Origin: Mesorhizobium carmichaelinearum | GTDB taxonomy: Bacteria; Pseudomonadota; Alphaproteobacteria; Rhizobiales; Rhizobiaceae | Direction: 5' to 3' | DNA length: 64,000 nt | Assembly: GCF_900199455.1 (NCBI RefSeq) | Contig: NZ_FZQR01000017.1 | Location: 1-64,000 of the forward strand | Part shown: piece after piece, positions 51,347 through 60,367 of the stretch | Layout of the letters: each line of letters starts with the position of its first letter | Position numbering within the stretch: position 1 is the first letter of the stretch | Made by a program: the position numbers and the translations under genes | Notes under the pieces: generated by a model | Seen by the model: only the letters and a program-made list of their open reading frames with translations | What the model was told of the DNA's origin: nothing | Database searches by the model: none

Positions 51347-52017
51347 AATCGAATGATGTCCCTGTGCCTGGCACGGTCGATTTCGGGGATTTCAGCGGCG
51401 TCGAACCATTGAGCAGATCATTCGGTGGTGATCGCGGTACGCCGCTGGACCGCTACTACATAGAGAGCTTCTTGCGCCGCCATGCGGACGACGTCAGTGG
51501 CGATGTCGCGGAAATCGGTGACGCTGTCTACACTCACCGTTTTGGCGGAGATCGGGTGATGCGTTCTGAAATCATCGACTCCCCGCAAAGCAATAATCCA
51601 GGCGCGACCATGAGGGTCGATCTCCAGAACGTAGAGGCAATCGTCGCTAACCGCTTCGACTGTATGATCGTGACCCAAACCCTGCACATGATCTATGATA
51701 TCCGCGGCGCCGTTGCGGCCATCCACCATGCGCTGGCGCCCGGTGGCGTCGTGTTGGCGACAGTGCCAGGGATCACCTCAATCGACGTCCAGGACGGGCC
51801 TGAGAAATGGTTTTGGGCGATGACCCAGAGCGCGGCGCGACGCCTTTTCGCGGAGCGTTTCGGCCCGTCCCAGGTTCAGGTACAGCAGTTTGGTAATGTG
51901 CTGGCGGCTACCGCCTTCCTGCAGGGCTTGGCGTTCGAAGAGGTGGATCGAAAAGGCCTTGACGTGATTGATCCACTATATCCCGTCATAACGGGGATTC
52001 GGGCTGTGAAGTCGTGA
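51343..52017 (+). CDS. Class I SAM-dependent methyltransferase
   Basis: A 224-residue protein with a methyltransferase type 11-like fold: GDVAEIGDAVYTHRFGG (SAM-binding region), VEAIVANRFDCMIVTQTLHMIYDIRGAVAAIHHALAPGGVVLATVPG. The pattern (loss of content of motif I to EIGDAVYT) matches sugar- or polysaccharide-associated methyltransferases next to glycosyltransferase genes. Its substrate may be a polysaccharide made by the convergent operon. Confidence 0.75.
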   Translation: MKSNDVPVPGTVDFGDFSGVEPLSRSFGGDRGTPLDRYYIESFLRRHADDVSGDVAEIGDAVYTHRFGGDRVMRSEIIDSPQSNNPGATMRVDLQNVEAIVANRFDCMIVTQTLHMIYDIRGAVAAIHHALAPGGVVLATVPGITSIDVQDGPEKWFWAMTQSAARRLFAERFGPSQVQVQQFGNVLAATAFLQGLAFEEVDRKGLDVIDPLYPVITGIRAVKS

Positions 52018-52121
52018 TCGCTGCGGCACCCAATGAAACCGTCATGTGCGTTTGAAGGCAAGGTCACGAGGTCTGCAGTGTAAGGGACCATGTCCTTGAC
52101 AGGGCATCTCTTGGCCACCCG

Positions 52122-53324
52122 TCACGAAACGGAATGTAGGCGAGCACCATCCGGCTTTATCCGCGATAACCGCTTGAATATCTGGGCGGTCGCCGAGGCT
52201 GATTGTCTGATGTCATAATGGGCCGCCGCCCGGGTGACGCTCGACGCCGACATGCGTTTCAATCGGTCCGGATGTGCAATGAGCGTCAGCGCCGCCTTCG
52301 CGACACCATCCCAGTCACCTGGATATTCCGAGACAATGCCAGGCCAGTCATTCGTGCCGATGAGGAGGCCGGTTTCTCCCGTCTCTATAAGCTCGGGAAC
52401 GCCGCCGACACCGATCGCAATGACTGGCACGCCCGAGGCCATCGCTTCCAGAAGAGCAAGCGGCATGGCATCGGCTCTCGATGTGTGAAGCATGAGATCG
52501 AGCGCGGGATAGGCCTTGCTAGGATCCTGCCACATGCCGGCAAGGTGGATGTTTCTTTCTAGCCCCGCCCGTTTGATGGTTGCCTTCAGTTCCATCTCCA
52601 TCAATCCCGTGCCGACAAGCGCGAATTGAACATTCGGCCGTTCCTGTAAAATCTGCTCCGCGGCCTTCAGGAATTTATCGGGGCCTTTTTCCCAAGCCAG
52701 TCGACCGACAAAACCGATGAGGAAGTCATCCGGGGTCACCCCTATCGCATTTCGCAAAACGGACCGATCGGCGGATCGCGGATGATAGACCGCCAGATCA
52801 ATCCCGTTGGGAACGAGGCTGACGGCGTCCGCCGCCAACCCTACCGCCATGGCCTGCGACCAGGCTTCTCGACAGACCACGATTGTGTGACTGCCTGTCG
52901 TGCGGGTGACACTGATTTCTTGTGGTTGGAGGCTCATGCCGTGAAGGGTTGCGACGACGGGGGTGTCGGTGAGCCTGCCCGCGATCGCCGCCGCGGTATG
53001 CGCATTCATGAGGTGCGCATGGAGGAGATCGACGCCGGTCTCGCGGATCAGGCTGCATATCATCTCGATCGTGCGCCAAGGCGGGTCATCCCGCAGCGGT
53101 GCAATGAACACGTCGTGACCTTGCGCTCGTATCTGGCCGGTGAACGCGCTCTCAAAGGGGCAAAGCACCGTCACTTTGAACTCTCCGGGGGGCAGATGGG
53201 CGATAAGATTTCTGACATAGTTTTCCATCCCTCCAACGATCGCATTGCCGAGAATCTCCAGAACGTGAATCCTGGGCGTTGAACTGTTGGAATTTCCGGT
53301 TACCACTTGAGGTGCTTTTGGCAT
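52122..53324 (-). CDS. GT4-family glycosyltransferase
   Basis: A 400-residue GT-B glycosyltransferase: N-terminal VLEILGNAIVGGMENYVRNLIAHLP, C-terminal FLIGFVGRLAWEKGPDKFL and SRADAMPLALLEAMASGVPVIAIGVGGVPELI with the retaining-enzyme EX7E-type motif. ATG at 53324 overlaps the TGA of the amidohydrolase gene (TGATG) and has GGAG eight bases upstream, so the longer frame to 53366 is rejected. Last gene of the operon; cytoplasmic, building a surface polysaccharide. Confidence 0.9.
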   Translation of the reverse strand: MPKAPQVVTGNSNSSTPRIHVLEILGNAIVGGMENYVRNLIAHLPPGEFKVTVLCPFESAFTGQIRAQGHDVFIAPLRDDPPWRTIEMICSLIRETGVDLLHAHLMNAHTAAAIAGRLTDTPVVATLHGMSLQPQEISVTRTTGSHTIVVCREAWSQAMAVGLAADAVSLVPNGIDLAVYHPRSADRSVLRNAIGVTPDDFLIGFVGRLAWEKGPDKFLKAAEQILQERPNVQFALVGTGLMEMELKATIKRAGLERNIHLAGMWQDPSKAYPALDLMLHTSRADAMPLALLEAMASGVPVIAIGVGGVPELIETGETGLLIGTNDWPGIVSEYPGDWDGVAKAALTLIAHPDRLKRMSASSVTRAAAHYDIRQSASATAQIFKRLSRIKPDGARLHSVS

Positions 53325-54154
53325 CAAGCCATCTCCAACGAGGTGGCAAGAGGCAGTCTCATCCACTCTGCCGCTGTTCGAAACATGATCGCTTCACGGT
53401 CGTTCGACGACACGTCCAGCAGGTCAAGCAGATCGCTGACCTCCTCGATTGCGCCGCGAATGTGGGCGCCGCTGCAGGGCAGAAACCGGTCGCTGCCAAA
53501 TTGCATCGAACGAGGCCCGATGACGTCCAGTGCCTTCCTGAAGACCTCCTCGCGATAGATCGGCGGCGGCCCGAATGAAATGTCGAACCGGAACTGACTG
53601 TCTGGCGGGCTGACACCGTTGATGCGGTCGATCAGGCCGACGGCGTTTGCCTCGTCGCACCATGGCCAGCCGAGGTGCGCGAGCGTGGCTCGCAGGCGTG
53701 GGTGGTCGCGAATAGCTTCGTAGAAGGCCGGCCGGCAAAATCTACCGGACCTTCCGTCGATGAAGATGCCGCTGTGAAAGAGCACTGGCAGGTCGAAGCG
53801 CGCCGCAACCTCGTACACGCGATGGGCACAGTCGTCGTACGGGAACCAGCCGGTTGGCACCATCTTCAGGCCACGAATCCCCGGCAGTCCGGCGGCTTCT
53901 TCAAGATCCTCGGCGGCCTGGGGGTGAAGCGGGTTCACGACAGCGAACCCCAGCAACCGATCGGAATGACCCTCGATGAGCCGAGAGAGATACCTGTTTC
54001 CCGCCTTCAGGGAGTTCCGGTCGTCGAGCGAATATGGATCAGTCAGAAACGGCGCTAAAAGAAATGCAATATCCACGCCGGCATCATCGAGGGCTTGCAA
54101 AACCTCCCGGGACTTTTCCCTCCCGGACGTGTGAAGATGGGCGTCGATGATCAT
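53324..54154 (-). CDS. Amidohydrolase-family (metal-dependent hydrolase) protein
   Basis: A 276-residue TIM-barrel protein: MIIDAHLHTSG (HxH at 6 and 8), PVLFHSG, LAHLGWPWCDEAN, and FGSDRF near the C-terminus, the metal-binding pattern of amidohydrolase-2 family enzymes. ATG at 54154 has GGAG eight bases upstream. In a polysaccharide operon it could act on a sugar lactone or acylated intermediate, but the substrate is not evident. Confidence 0.85.
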   Translation of the reverse strand: MIIDAHLHTSGREKSREVLQALDDAGVDIAFLLAPFLTDPYSLDDRNSLKAGNRYLSRLIEGHSDRLLGFAVVNPLHPQAAEDLEEAAGLPGIRGLKMVPTGWFPYDDCAHRVYEVAARFDLPVLFHSGIFIDGRSGRFCRPAFYEAIRDHPRLRATLAHLGWPWCDEANAVGLIDRINGVSPPDSQFRFDISFGPPPIYREEVFRKALDVIGPRSMQFGSDRFLPCSGAHIRGAIEEVSDLLDLLDVSSNDREAIMFRTAAEWMRLPLATSLEMA

Positions 54155-54600
54155 TGTCAGCTCTCCGTCTGCGCGACAACTTGCGCATTCGGAGACCGTT
54201 CCATGGTTGGGTGGTAAACCTGGAATAAAGCCCAGCCCGGAAGCACCATCCGGAAAGCTGCGAGCCTTCCACGACGTACAAGAGGCCATGCATCATGGGT
54301 CGGCTGAAATCACCCTTCAGAGCCAAGGGTGTCGGCAAAGGCAACCCAAGGGTTTGGAGGTCAGCCTCCAGATGGTGCATGCGAGGCGACCAAGGGGGCA
54401 GGCTCGCTCGATCCGACAGCGGCATGATCTCCGCCCGTGGCTTTACGCAATCTCGATTGGATAGGTGTTGATACCATCCGCCGGAATGGCGGAAGCCTGA
54501 GCACAATGCACTTGAAGCAAAATCGTTGCTGCACTGCACAATAACAAGCTTACCCAAGGTCACTTAGCTTGCCTATCTTGAGCATTGCCGACGGTACGCA
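54155..54600. other. Stretch without a supported gene
   Basis: No frame with a ribosome-binding site or recognisable content. It separates the amidohydrolase and glycosyltransferase pair from the GH1 gene, so the operon may have an internal promoter here. Confidence 0.35.
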
Positions 54601-54823
54601 ATGCAGAAGCCTGAAGTCATGCCACAAGATCTGAAGATCGAGCAGCTTACGGCTTTTGAGACGGAGTCTATCGCGCGTTATCTCGGCGGTGTGCTGGGGA
54701 TCGCGCATGGCCGCCAAATGCAGGCCTCGACCTGGAATGCGGGGGCTATGCCGTGCTTTTGCGTGGCAAGCGAGCGGCATTGACGGAAGCGCAAACCGTG
54801 GTGTGGCGGCGCTGTGCGCCATG
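54601..54823 (+). pseudogene. Gene fragment, possibly DUF2252 C-terminus
   Basis: MQKPEVMPQDLKIEQLTAFETESIARYLGGVLGIAHGRQM..., then after a frame change near 54745 LLRGKRAALTEAQTVVWRRCAP and a TGA. The ARYLGG.LGIAHGRQM pattern recalls the C-terminal part of DUF2252-type proteins. No start region; a remnant. Confidence 0.4.
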
Positions 54824-54844
54824 AGGGAATGTTGAATGTTGGCC

Positions 54845-56530
54845 CTACGCTACGTCGCTGGTTTCCTCGAAACCATACCAACCGTTGGAGCGGTTTGCCT
54901 CGGGCAGCGGAGCCACTTCGTATTGATTGCCTGGCCGGGTTCGCAAGATTTCAAATGCACCGCGCTGACCATCAATGACCAGATCAAGAACTGCATTCGC
55001 CACCTCGACAGCGGAACACCGCTGGGCATACTGCAGCTGCAAATCACCACCATCCGGAAACCGGCAGAGGATGGTCGCTGACGAGCCTGCACGATCTGAT
55101 GGAGCAACTCGAATTGTCGCCCAAGCTTGATCGTTGATCGCGGACGGCCGATTTACATGCGGCGGTGCCGAACGGGTCGCCAACCGGCGGCTGGCACAAC
55201 ACTCCTGCATTGCCGAGATCATACGTCCGAATCCCAACAGCAGCAGATGACTCCCGCGCTCGCAAAGAACGCGATCATCCCGCCACCAGCCTGGACGATC
55301 CAACATAGGATGATCGACGCGCCCGGTCCTGACCAGATCTGCGATCGCATGCGCAACCGCCGTTGGCCGGGGTATTCCGGCCCGTGTGTCATACGCTCCG
55401 CTTTCGTAATACCCATCTTGTGCCGACAGCATTGAGTTCCAGTCGACAGCGCCGAACAACGACCATGCCGTGACGGCGCGCACGTCGACACCATAGTCTC
55501 TGGCTGCTTGCGCGGACCGCCAGCCTTCGACCAGCCAGCGCACCTGCTCGTCGCGCGTCGAACCATTATGCAATTCTGTAACGACGATCGGCAGGTGATA
55601 GCGGTTCCAGACTTCGTTGATCCTGTCGAACAGGCCTGAATCGCGTCGGTCCATGGACCGTGCGGCAGCGCTATCGATGTAGGTGTCTATGCCGTTCCCA
55701 CCGGCCTTTTCATTCGGATAGCGGTCGATCCGCTCGTCGAGCATCCGGTCGCTGGTGAGGTAGTAGTCAACACCGATGATATCCGGCGGGCAGGGCTCAG
55801 CCTGCAACTCTGCGAGATGCAACTTGGCAATCCCTGCACCCAGTAACCGATCGTGGAATGGGTGTCGGGTGTCGACGCGCCCTGCGAGAAGATCCAGTGC
55901 CAACCAGCGGCGTTCGTTTTCATGATCCGCCTGATAGGCGAGGCGCTCGGTCGCAAAGACCCGTCCGACGTCTTCGGTCTGCACCAAATGGGCTGACGGA
56001 ACGTGCGCGCGAATTGCCTTCATCGCCACCGCTGTCGCCCGACATTGCGCTACTGTCAGTCGAAGACAGGTCGCCTCGTCGGCGCCGTGTGGATACCACA
56101 ATCCGTAAAGACCGCTGATGCGGGCCGTTGTCAGCGGCTCGTTGATGGGTGTGTAGAGCTCGATCCAGGGATAGCGTTGCGCGACCAACCCCGCATACCG
56201 CGCGAACAGCTCCGGGAAATCAGGATCGAGGATCTGTGACCATGACGGCCCGCTGCCATGATGCATCAGGCCGGCAATCGGTCGAATTCCCAATTCTTTG
56301 ATGCGCTGCAAACGAGCATCCGTCCAGGTCCAGTCGCAAGCGCCAGCTGTGCGTTCGACCGTTTCCCAAAGCACGGGATATCGAAGCGTTTGGATGCCGA
56401 GCCCTGCAATCAAATCAAGATCGCCGATCCGATTCAGGTGACCGGTCTCCTCCAACTGGTCGCGCACCGTCGTGTGAACGCGGACATGGCTACATTCCAC
56501 GCCGCCCCACATCTCTAGCGCGTCGTTCAT
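54845..56530 (-). CDS. GH1-like glycosidase fused to a deleted RmlD-type reductase
   Basis: A 561-residue protein. Residues 1-410 are a family 1 glycosidase-like TIM barrel with the acid/base Glu131 in TPINEP and nucleophile Glu319 in VVTELH. In relatives this domain is followed by an RmlD-type dTDP-4-dehydrorhamnose reductase of about 290 residues; here only its first 40 (LLLLGFGRMISAMQECCASRRLATRS) and last 50 (VEVANAVLDLVIDGQRGAFEIL) residues remain, so about 200 are deleted in frame. The glycosidase part may work, the reductase cannot. ATGA overlap with the upstream glf gene. Confidence 0.8.
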   Translation of the reverse strand: MNDALEMWGGVECSHVRVHTTVRDQLEETGHLNRIGDLDLIAGLGIQTLRYPVLWETVERTAGACDWTWTDARLQRIKELGIRPIAGLMHHGSGPSWSQILDPDFPELFARYAGLVAQRYPWIELYTPINEPLTTARISGLYGLWYPHGADEATCLRLTVAQCRATAVAMKAIRAHVPSAHLVQTEDVGRVFATERLAYQADHENERRWLALDLLAGRVDTRHPFHDRLLGAGIAKLHLAELQAEPCPPDIIGVDYYLTSDRMLDERIDRYPNEKAGGNGIDTYIDSAAARSMDRRDSGLFDRINEVWNRYHLPIVVTELHNGSTRDEQVRWLVEGWRSAQAARDYGVDVRAVTAWSLFGAVDWNSMLSAQDGYYESGAYDTRAGIPRPTAVAHAIADLVRTGRVDHPMLDRPGWWRDDRVLCERGSHLLLLGFGRMISAMQECCASRRLATRSAPPHVNRPSAINDQAWATIRVAPSDRAGSSATILCRFPDGGDLQLQYAQRCSAVEVANAVLDLVIDGQRGAFEILRTRPGNQYEVAPLPEANRSNGWYGFEETSDVA

Positions 56531-57657
56531 TCGGCGGCCTCGTTCTCAATCGAAGCGGCGACCGGCAAGCTCTTCTGCATGCGGGCAAACGTTGCCAATG
56601 CCTGACCCACGACCTGGTCCATGTTGTAGTAGCGATAGGTAGCCAGTCGCCCGACAAACCAGACATCTGGAACGTCTGAGGCCAGCGCTTCGTAGCGCTT
56701 GTAGAGCGCTTCGTTTTCGGCCCGCGGCACGGGATAATAGGGGTCGCCGACATCGGTCGGGTACTCGTAGGTGAGGCTGGTCCGCGGGCTCTGCTGACCA
56801 GTGAGGTGTTTGTATTCCGTGATGCGGGTATAGTCTTCCGTCTGCGGGTAGTTGACGACGGCCACCGGCTGGAACTGCTCGCAATCAAGCGTCACGTGCT
56901 CGAACCGCAGTGATCGGTAGGGCAGGCGGCCAAGGGACCAATCGAAATACTCGTCGACCGGCCCGGTGTAGATCATGCGGCGGAACGGTATGCTGGCCTG
57001 GATGTCCCGGTAATCAGTCTGCAGCATGATCTTGATGTTTGGATTGTCGAGCATGCGCTGGAACATCCTTGTGTAGCCGCCAGCCGGCATCTTCTGAAAG
57101 CTGTCGCCGAAATAACGATCATCGCGATCCGTGCGGGTTGGGACGCGTGCGGTTACGGATTTGTTCAGCAGCGACGGATCGACCCCCCACTGCTTGCGGG
57201 TGTAACCGCGAAAGAATTTTTCATAGAGCTCGCGGCCGACGGTGCTGACCACCACATCCTCGGCGGTGCGGATCTCATCCACCGTTTCGCGGCGAGAGGC
57301 GAAGAACCGCTCTAGTTCTTCGGATGTCAGATCGAGGCCGTAAAGCTTGTTGATCGTGTCGAGGTTGATGGGGATCGGCAGCAACTGGCCGTCGACCTGT
57401 GAGAGCACCCGGTGCTCATAGTCGCGCCATGCGGTGAACTGTGAGAGATAGTCAACGATCGATTGAGCGTTGGTGTGAAAGATGTGCGGCCCATACCGAT
57501 GGATCAGGATCCCGGCTTCGTTGTAGCAGTCATAGGCGTTGCCGCCGATGTGGCTGCGCCTGTCAATGAGCAGGACACTTTCATTGCGCTGTGAAGCGAT
57601 GCGTTCCGCGAGCACGCTGCCGGCAAAGCCGGCACCGACAATCAGCCAGTCGAACAT
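56527..57657 (-). CDS. glf: UDP-galactopyranose mutase
   Basis: A 376-residue flavoenzyme converting UDP-galactopyranose to UDP-galactofuranose. FAD-binding motif GAGFAG near the N-terminus, SHIGGNAYDCYNEAGILIHRYGPHIFHT, KQWGVDPSLL, and the C-terminal FVGRLATYRYYNMDQVV are characteristic. ATG at 57657 with GGAG nine bases upstream; a GTG at 57663 overlapping the upstream stop is also possible. It shows that the operon makes a galactofuranose-containing polysaccharide or glycolipid. Confidence 0.97.
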   Translation of the reverse strand: MFDWLIVGAGFAGSVLAERIASQRNESVLLIDRRSHIGGNAYDCYNEAGILIHRYGPHIFHTNAQSIVDYLSQFTAWRDYEHRVLSQVDGQLLPIPINLDTINKLYGLDLTSEELERFFASRRETVDEIRTAEDVVVSTVGRELYEKFFRGYTRKQWGVDPSLLNKSVTARVPTRTDRDDRYFGDSFQKMPAGGYTRMFQRMLDNPNIKIMLQTDYRDIQASIPFRRMIYTGPVDEYFDWSLGRLPYRSLRFEHVTLDCEQFQPVAVVNYPQTEDYTRITEYKHLTGQQSPRTSLTYEYPTDVGDPYYPVPRAENEALYKRYEALASDVPDVWFVGRLATYRYYNMDQVVGQALATFARMQKSLPVAASIENEAAE

Positions 57658-57659
57658 GT

Positions 57660-58832
57660 TCACGCACTCCGCCGGAACTGCACGACATTTTTGGTCGACC
57701 GCACGCGCTGGATATGGCCCGCCATGGCGGTCCAGGTGTTTTCCCAGGACATGTCCATGAGATAGGCGTCGACTGCCTTGAGCAGGCTGTTGCGGGGGCG
57801 AACCAGAAGCGCTCGAAGCTTGGCCTCGGCATCCTCGGCGTCAATGATGTCGACGAGGCCCTCCGCTCCATAGGTGCGTACGACGTCGACGATCGCGGTT
57901 GAAACAAGAGGAACGCCGGCGGCCAGGAATTCCGGCGTCTTGGTCGGACTGATGTAGCGTGTGGCGGCATTGAGCGCGAACGGCATCCATCCGGCGTCCC
58001 AGTGCCTGAGGTAGGATGGAAGCTCCGCGTAGCTCTTTCCGCCCAGCCAATGAAGGTTGTCAGCCTGGGGAAGACCGGCGGGATCGATCTTGACCACTGG
58101 CCCGATCATGATGAAATGGACGTCTGGCATGCTGCACGCCGTGCGCGCCACCAGGGCTACATCCAGCCGCTCATCGATGACGCCGAAATAACCCACTCTG
58201 GGGTGGGGTATCAATTGCTGGTCGGCCGGGTCGTGCCCTTGCCCCCTGGCTTGGTGAAAGTGTGTGAAATCGATGCTGCTGGGGAACGGGAACATCGACC
58301 CATGCATAGCTTTTTTGGCTTCATAGAGGCTTTGTCCCCCGGTGAACACGACATCAGCGCGTTCCAACAACCGCCTTTCCATCTCCACCAGTTCGGCCGG
58401 CGCGTTCTTGAAGGCGGAAAGCTCGTCCATGCAGTCGTAGACGCACACATCGCAAAGAATGTGGTCGCTGAACCGCAATGCCATCGGCGTGTAGTACCAG
58501 GTGGTCAACAGGTTTTGCGGCGTCGAGGCAACGAGAAGGTCGAGGAACCTGCGTTGCGTTTGATCGGCATCGGCTGCACTAGTTCCAATCGTGAGTACCG
58601 GCGTAATGACCTTGATGGACGGTGAGACGTCGTTGATGCGCATGAAGGCTTGCTGGACGTCTTCGAAAACCGGCTCTTCGAAATAGATAACCTGCTTCGA
58701 CCGCGAAGCCAGTGTTAGAATGTGTTGGGGGCGTTGGTAGACGAACTCCCATCGCAGGTGGGAGAAACACAAAAGCGTCGAAGTTTCTTCTATCGGGCGC
58801 CTCTGATTGGACTGGCTCATCACGCTTTCCAT
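57660..58832 (-). CDS. Glycosyltransferase (GT-B, spore-coat/TuaH-like)
   Basis: A 390-residue glycosyltransferase: TLLCFSHLRWEFVYQRPQHILTLASR at the N-terminus, VVFTGGQSLYEAKK, HPRVGYFGVIDERLDV, NLHWLGGKSYAELPSYLRHWDAGWMPFALN and SPTKTPEFLAAGVPLVSTAI. This pattern is typical of glycosyltransferases that act with Glf. ATG at 58832 (MESVMSQSNQ) follows AAGGA; the open frame to 59081 has no better start. First gene of the operon. Confidence 0.9.
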   Translation of the reverse strand: MESVMSQSNQRRPIEETSTLLCFSHLRWEFVYQRPQHILTLASRSKQVIYFEEPVFEDVQQAFMRINDVSPSIKVITPVLTIGTSAADADQTQRRFLDLLVASTPQNLLTTWYYTPMALRFSDHILCDVCVYDCMDELSAFKNAPAELVEMERRLLERADVVFTGGQSLYEAKKAMHGSMFPFPSSIDFTHFHQARGQGHDPADQQLIPHPRVGYFGVIDERLDVALVARTACSMPDVHFIMIGPVVKIDPAGLPQADNLHWLGGKSYAELPSYLRHWDAGWMPFALNAATRYISPTKTPEFLAAGVPLVSTAIVDVVRTYGAEGLVDIIDAEDAEAKLRALLVRPRNSLLKAVDAYLMDMSWENTWTAMAGHIQRVRSTKNVVQFRRSA

Positions 58833-58919
58833 TAAACAATCCTTTGAGTTAGATCCCGGATAGGGGTGTACAACAAATGTTAATCCCAGCATTGAGATGT
58901 GATTATTTGCTATCGGGCT

Positions 58920-58944
58920 AACTTGCGTGTGCCTGACTCGTTCC
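58920..58944 (-). promoter_or_regulatory. EcfG-like promoter of the polysaccharide operon
   Basis: Minus-strand GGAAC (plus 58940-58944), 16 bases, AGTT (58920-58923), 88 bases before the first glycosyltransferase start. Confidence 0.5.
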
Positions 58945-59161
58945 GCGAAGAGCCAATCATTCGCCAGCGCACAATTGTCCCCGGCGCTGATTGAGCAGAA
59001 AGGGGCGCAGGCGGTTCGCTTGACCGCCCTCCCGGGAGCGGCTGGCGACGTTAAGCGGGTGTTCCATCCGCAGTGCGACAAAGCTAATGATCGGTGAAAC
59101 GATTCGGCGCCTCGCAGGACTGGCCCGCGAATTTGTGTCCGACCTTTGATTGAGTGAAGCG

Positions 59162-60070
59162 ATGTCGATCAAGTTCGAAACGAACGTTTTCCCGCTGTTC
59201 GACCCCAAGGCCGTTGATGATGTGAAGGATCCATGCCCTGTGTTCGATGGGCAGCTCTGGCACATGTTCGGATCAAGCGGCACAGTCACCAGCGAAACCT
59301 GGAGCATCCTGCACGCCACCGCGGCTGATCTCTTTGGACCGTGGACGGAGCACGACGCAATTGTCCTGCCCGTGGGAGGATCAGGTGTGGCTGCACCTGG
59401 GGTGATTTATGATGGCGGCGTCTTTCACATGTTCATCCAGACAGAGTTCATGAAATCAGGCGGCCGCTGTGAGCACGTCGTTTCGGACGACGGGTTCCAT
59501 TGGTTGGTTTTGAAGGCGGCGCTTGTGGCGCTGCCCGACACGGATGAAGATGGGATCTACGATCCGCACCCCGCGATCATCGGCGGCCAGCGGTACATCG
59601 CCTATTCGGGCATGCCAAAGTTCACGAGGGTGCCGCAGCCCGACATTTATCTTGCACGCAGCCAATCGGACTCATGGTTTGGACCGTGGAAACGTGTGGG
59701 CAAGATTCTCGATCATGCCGATCTGCCTCACCACAATTCGCGCCAGCATCCGGACTATGAATGGGGGATCGAAGGGGCGCAGCTCGTTGAACTGCCGGAC
59801 GGCCGCATCCTCTTGAATGCGACCTGTTTTCTTCCCGATGGTCCTCGCGGCAGCCGGCAGCGTGTCTTTTTCGCGGTTGCGGACCGGGTCGAAGGGCCAT
59901 ACCGAACCGTGGGCCCCGTGCTCGACCCGGACGGGCCGGGTGAAAACGGCCATTCGACGGTGATGATCGAAGGCGGCCAATTGCTGCTTTTCTATCAGTC
60001 TCGCCGCGCAGCCACGAACCACCGCTGGCGTTATGGGGTGGCCAGCTGCGACTTGTCCAAAGTTGCGTAG
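59162..60070 (+). CDS. Five-bladed beta-propeller glycosidase-like protein
   Basis: A 302-residue protein of the GH43/GH130-like propeller group: DVKDPCPVFDGQLWHMFGSSG, GVAAPGVIYDGGVFHMFIQ, GIYDPHPAIIGGQRYIAYSGM, EWGIEGAQLVELPDGRILLNATCF, NGHSTVMIEGGQLLLFYQSRR. Repeated blade motifs with conserved Asp/Glu fit a glycoside hydrolase or phosphorylase. No signal peptide. It is divergent from the polysaccharide operon. ATG at 59162; the frame opens at a TTG 12 bases earlier. Confidence 0.8.
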   Translation: MSIKFETNVFPLFDPKAVDDVKDPCPVFDGQLWHMFGSSGTVTSETWSILHATAADLFGPWTEHDAIVLPVGGSGVAAPGVIYDGGVFHMFIQTEFMKSGGRCEHVVSDDGFHWLVLKAALVALPDTDEDGIYDPHPAIIGGQRYIAYSGMPKFTRVPQPDIYLARSQSDSWFGPWKRVGKILDHADLPHHNSRQHPDYEWGIEGAQLVELPDGRILLNATCFLPDGPRGSRQRVFFAVADRVEGPYRTVGPVLDPDGPGENGHSTVMIEGGQLLLFYQSRRAATNHRWRYGVASCDLSKVA

Positions 60071-60081
60071 CAGCTCAGGTT

Positions 60082-60267
60082 TCAGTTGGCTGATTTCTTC
60101 TTTGCGGCCGCCGGGTTCTGACCCGTAGCAGCAGAGGTTTTTGCATCCTTTGAGTGGGCGGCGATGGCAGGGCCTGCGCCGGTAGCCTTTCGCATGTCAC
60201 CACTTTGCTGCTTGTCGGCCGGCTCTTTCCGGCCGAGGCCGGAGAAGTACTTCCCAAAAAAGCCCAT
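60082..60267 (-). CDS. Small basic hypothetical protein
   Basis: 61 residues, MGFFGKYFSGLGRKEPADKQQSGDMRKATGAGPAIAAHSK..., rich in Ala, Lys and Gly; AAGGA nine bases before the ATG. Lies downstream of the DUF892 gene on the same strand. No domain recognised. Confidence 0.5.
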   Translation of the reverse strand: MGFFGKYFSGLGRKEPADKQQSGDMRKATGAGPAIAAHSKDAKTSAATGQNPAAAKKKSAN

Positions 60268-60324
60268 AACTCTAATTCCTTGCGCATTCCCATTCAAGGG
60301 CGATTCATAATGTGTGGCGTCAGG

Positions 60325-60352
60325 CGAGCCCTGGTGTGACCACCAGGGCTCG
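60325..60352. terminator. Strong hairpin after the DUF892 gene
   Basis: Perfect 12-bp arms CGAGCCCTGGTG (60325-60336) and CACCAGGGCTCG (60341-60352) around TGAC. There is no T run on either side, so it may stabilise the mRNA end or act as a Rho-assisted terminator between the gene at 60368 and the small gene at 60082. Confidence 0.55.
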
Positions 60353-60367
60353 AAAGCCAATAGCCGA

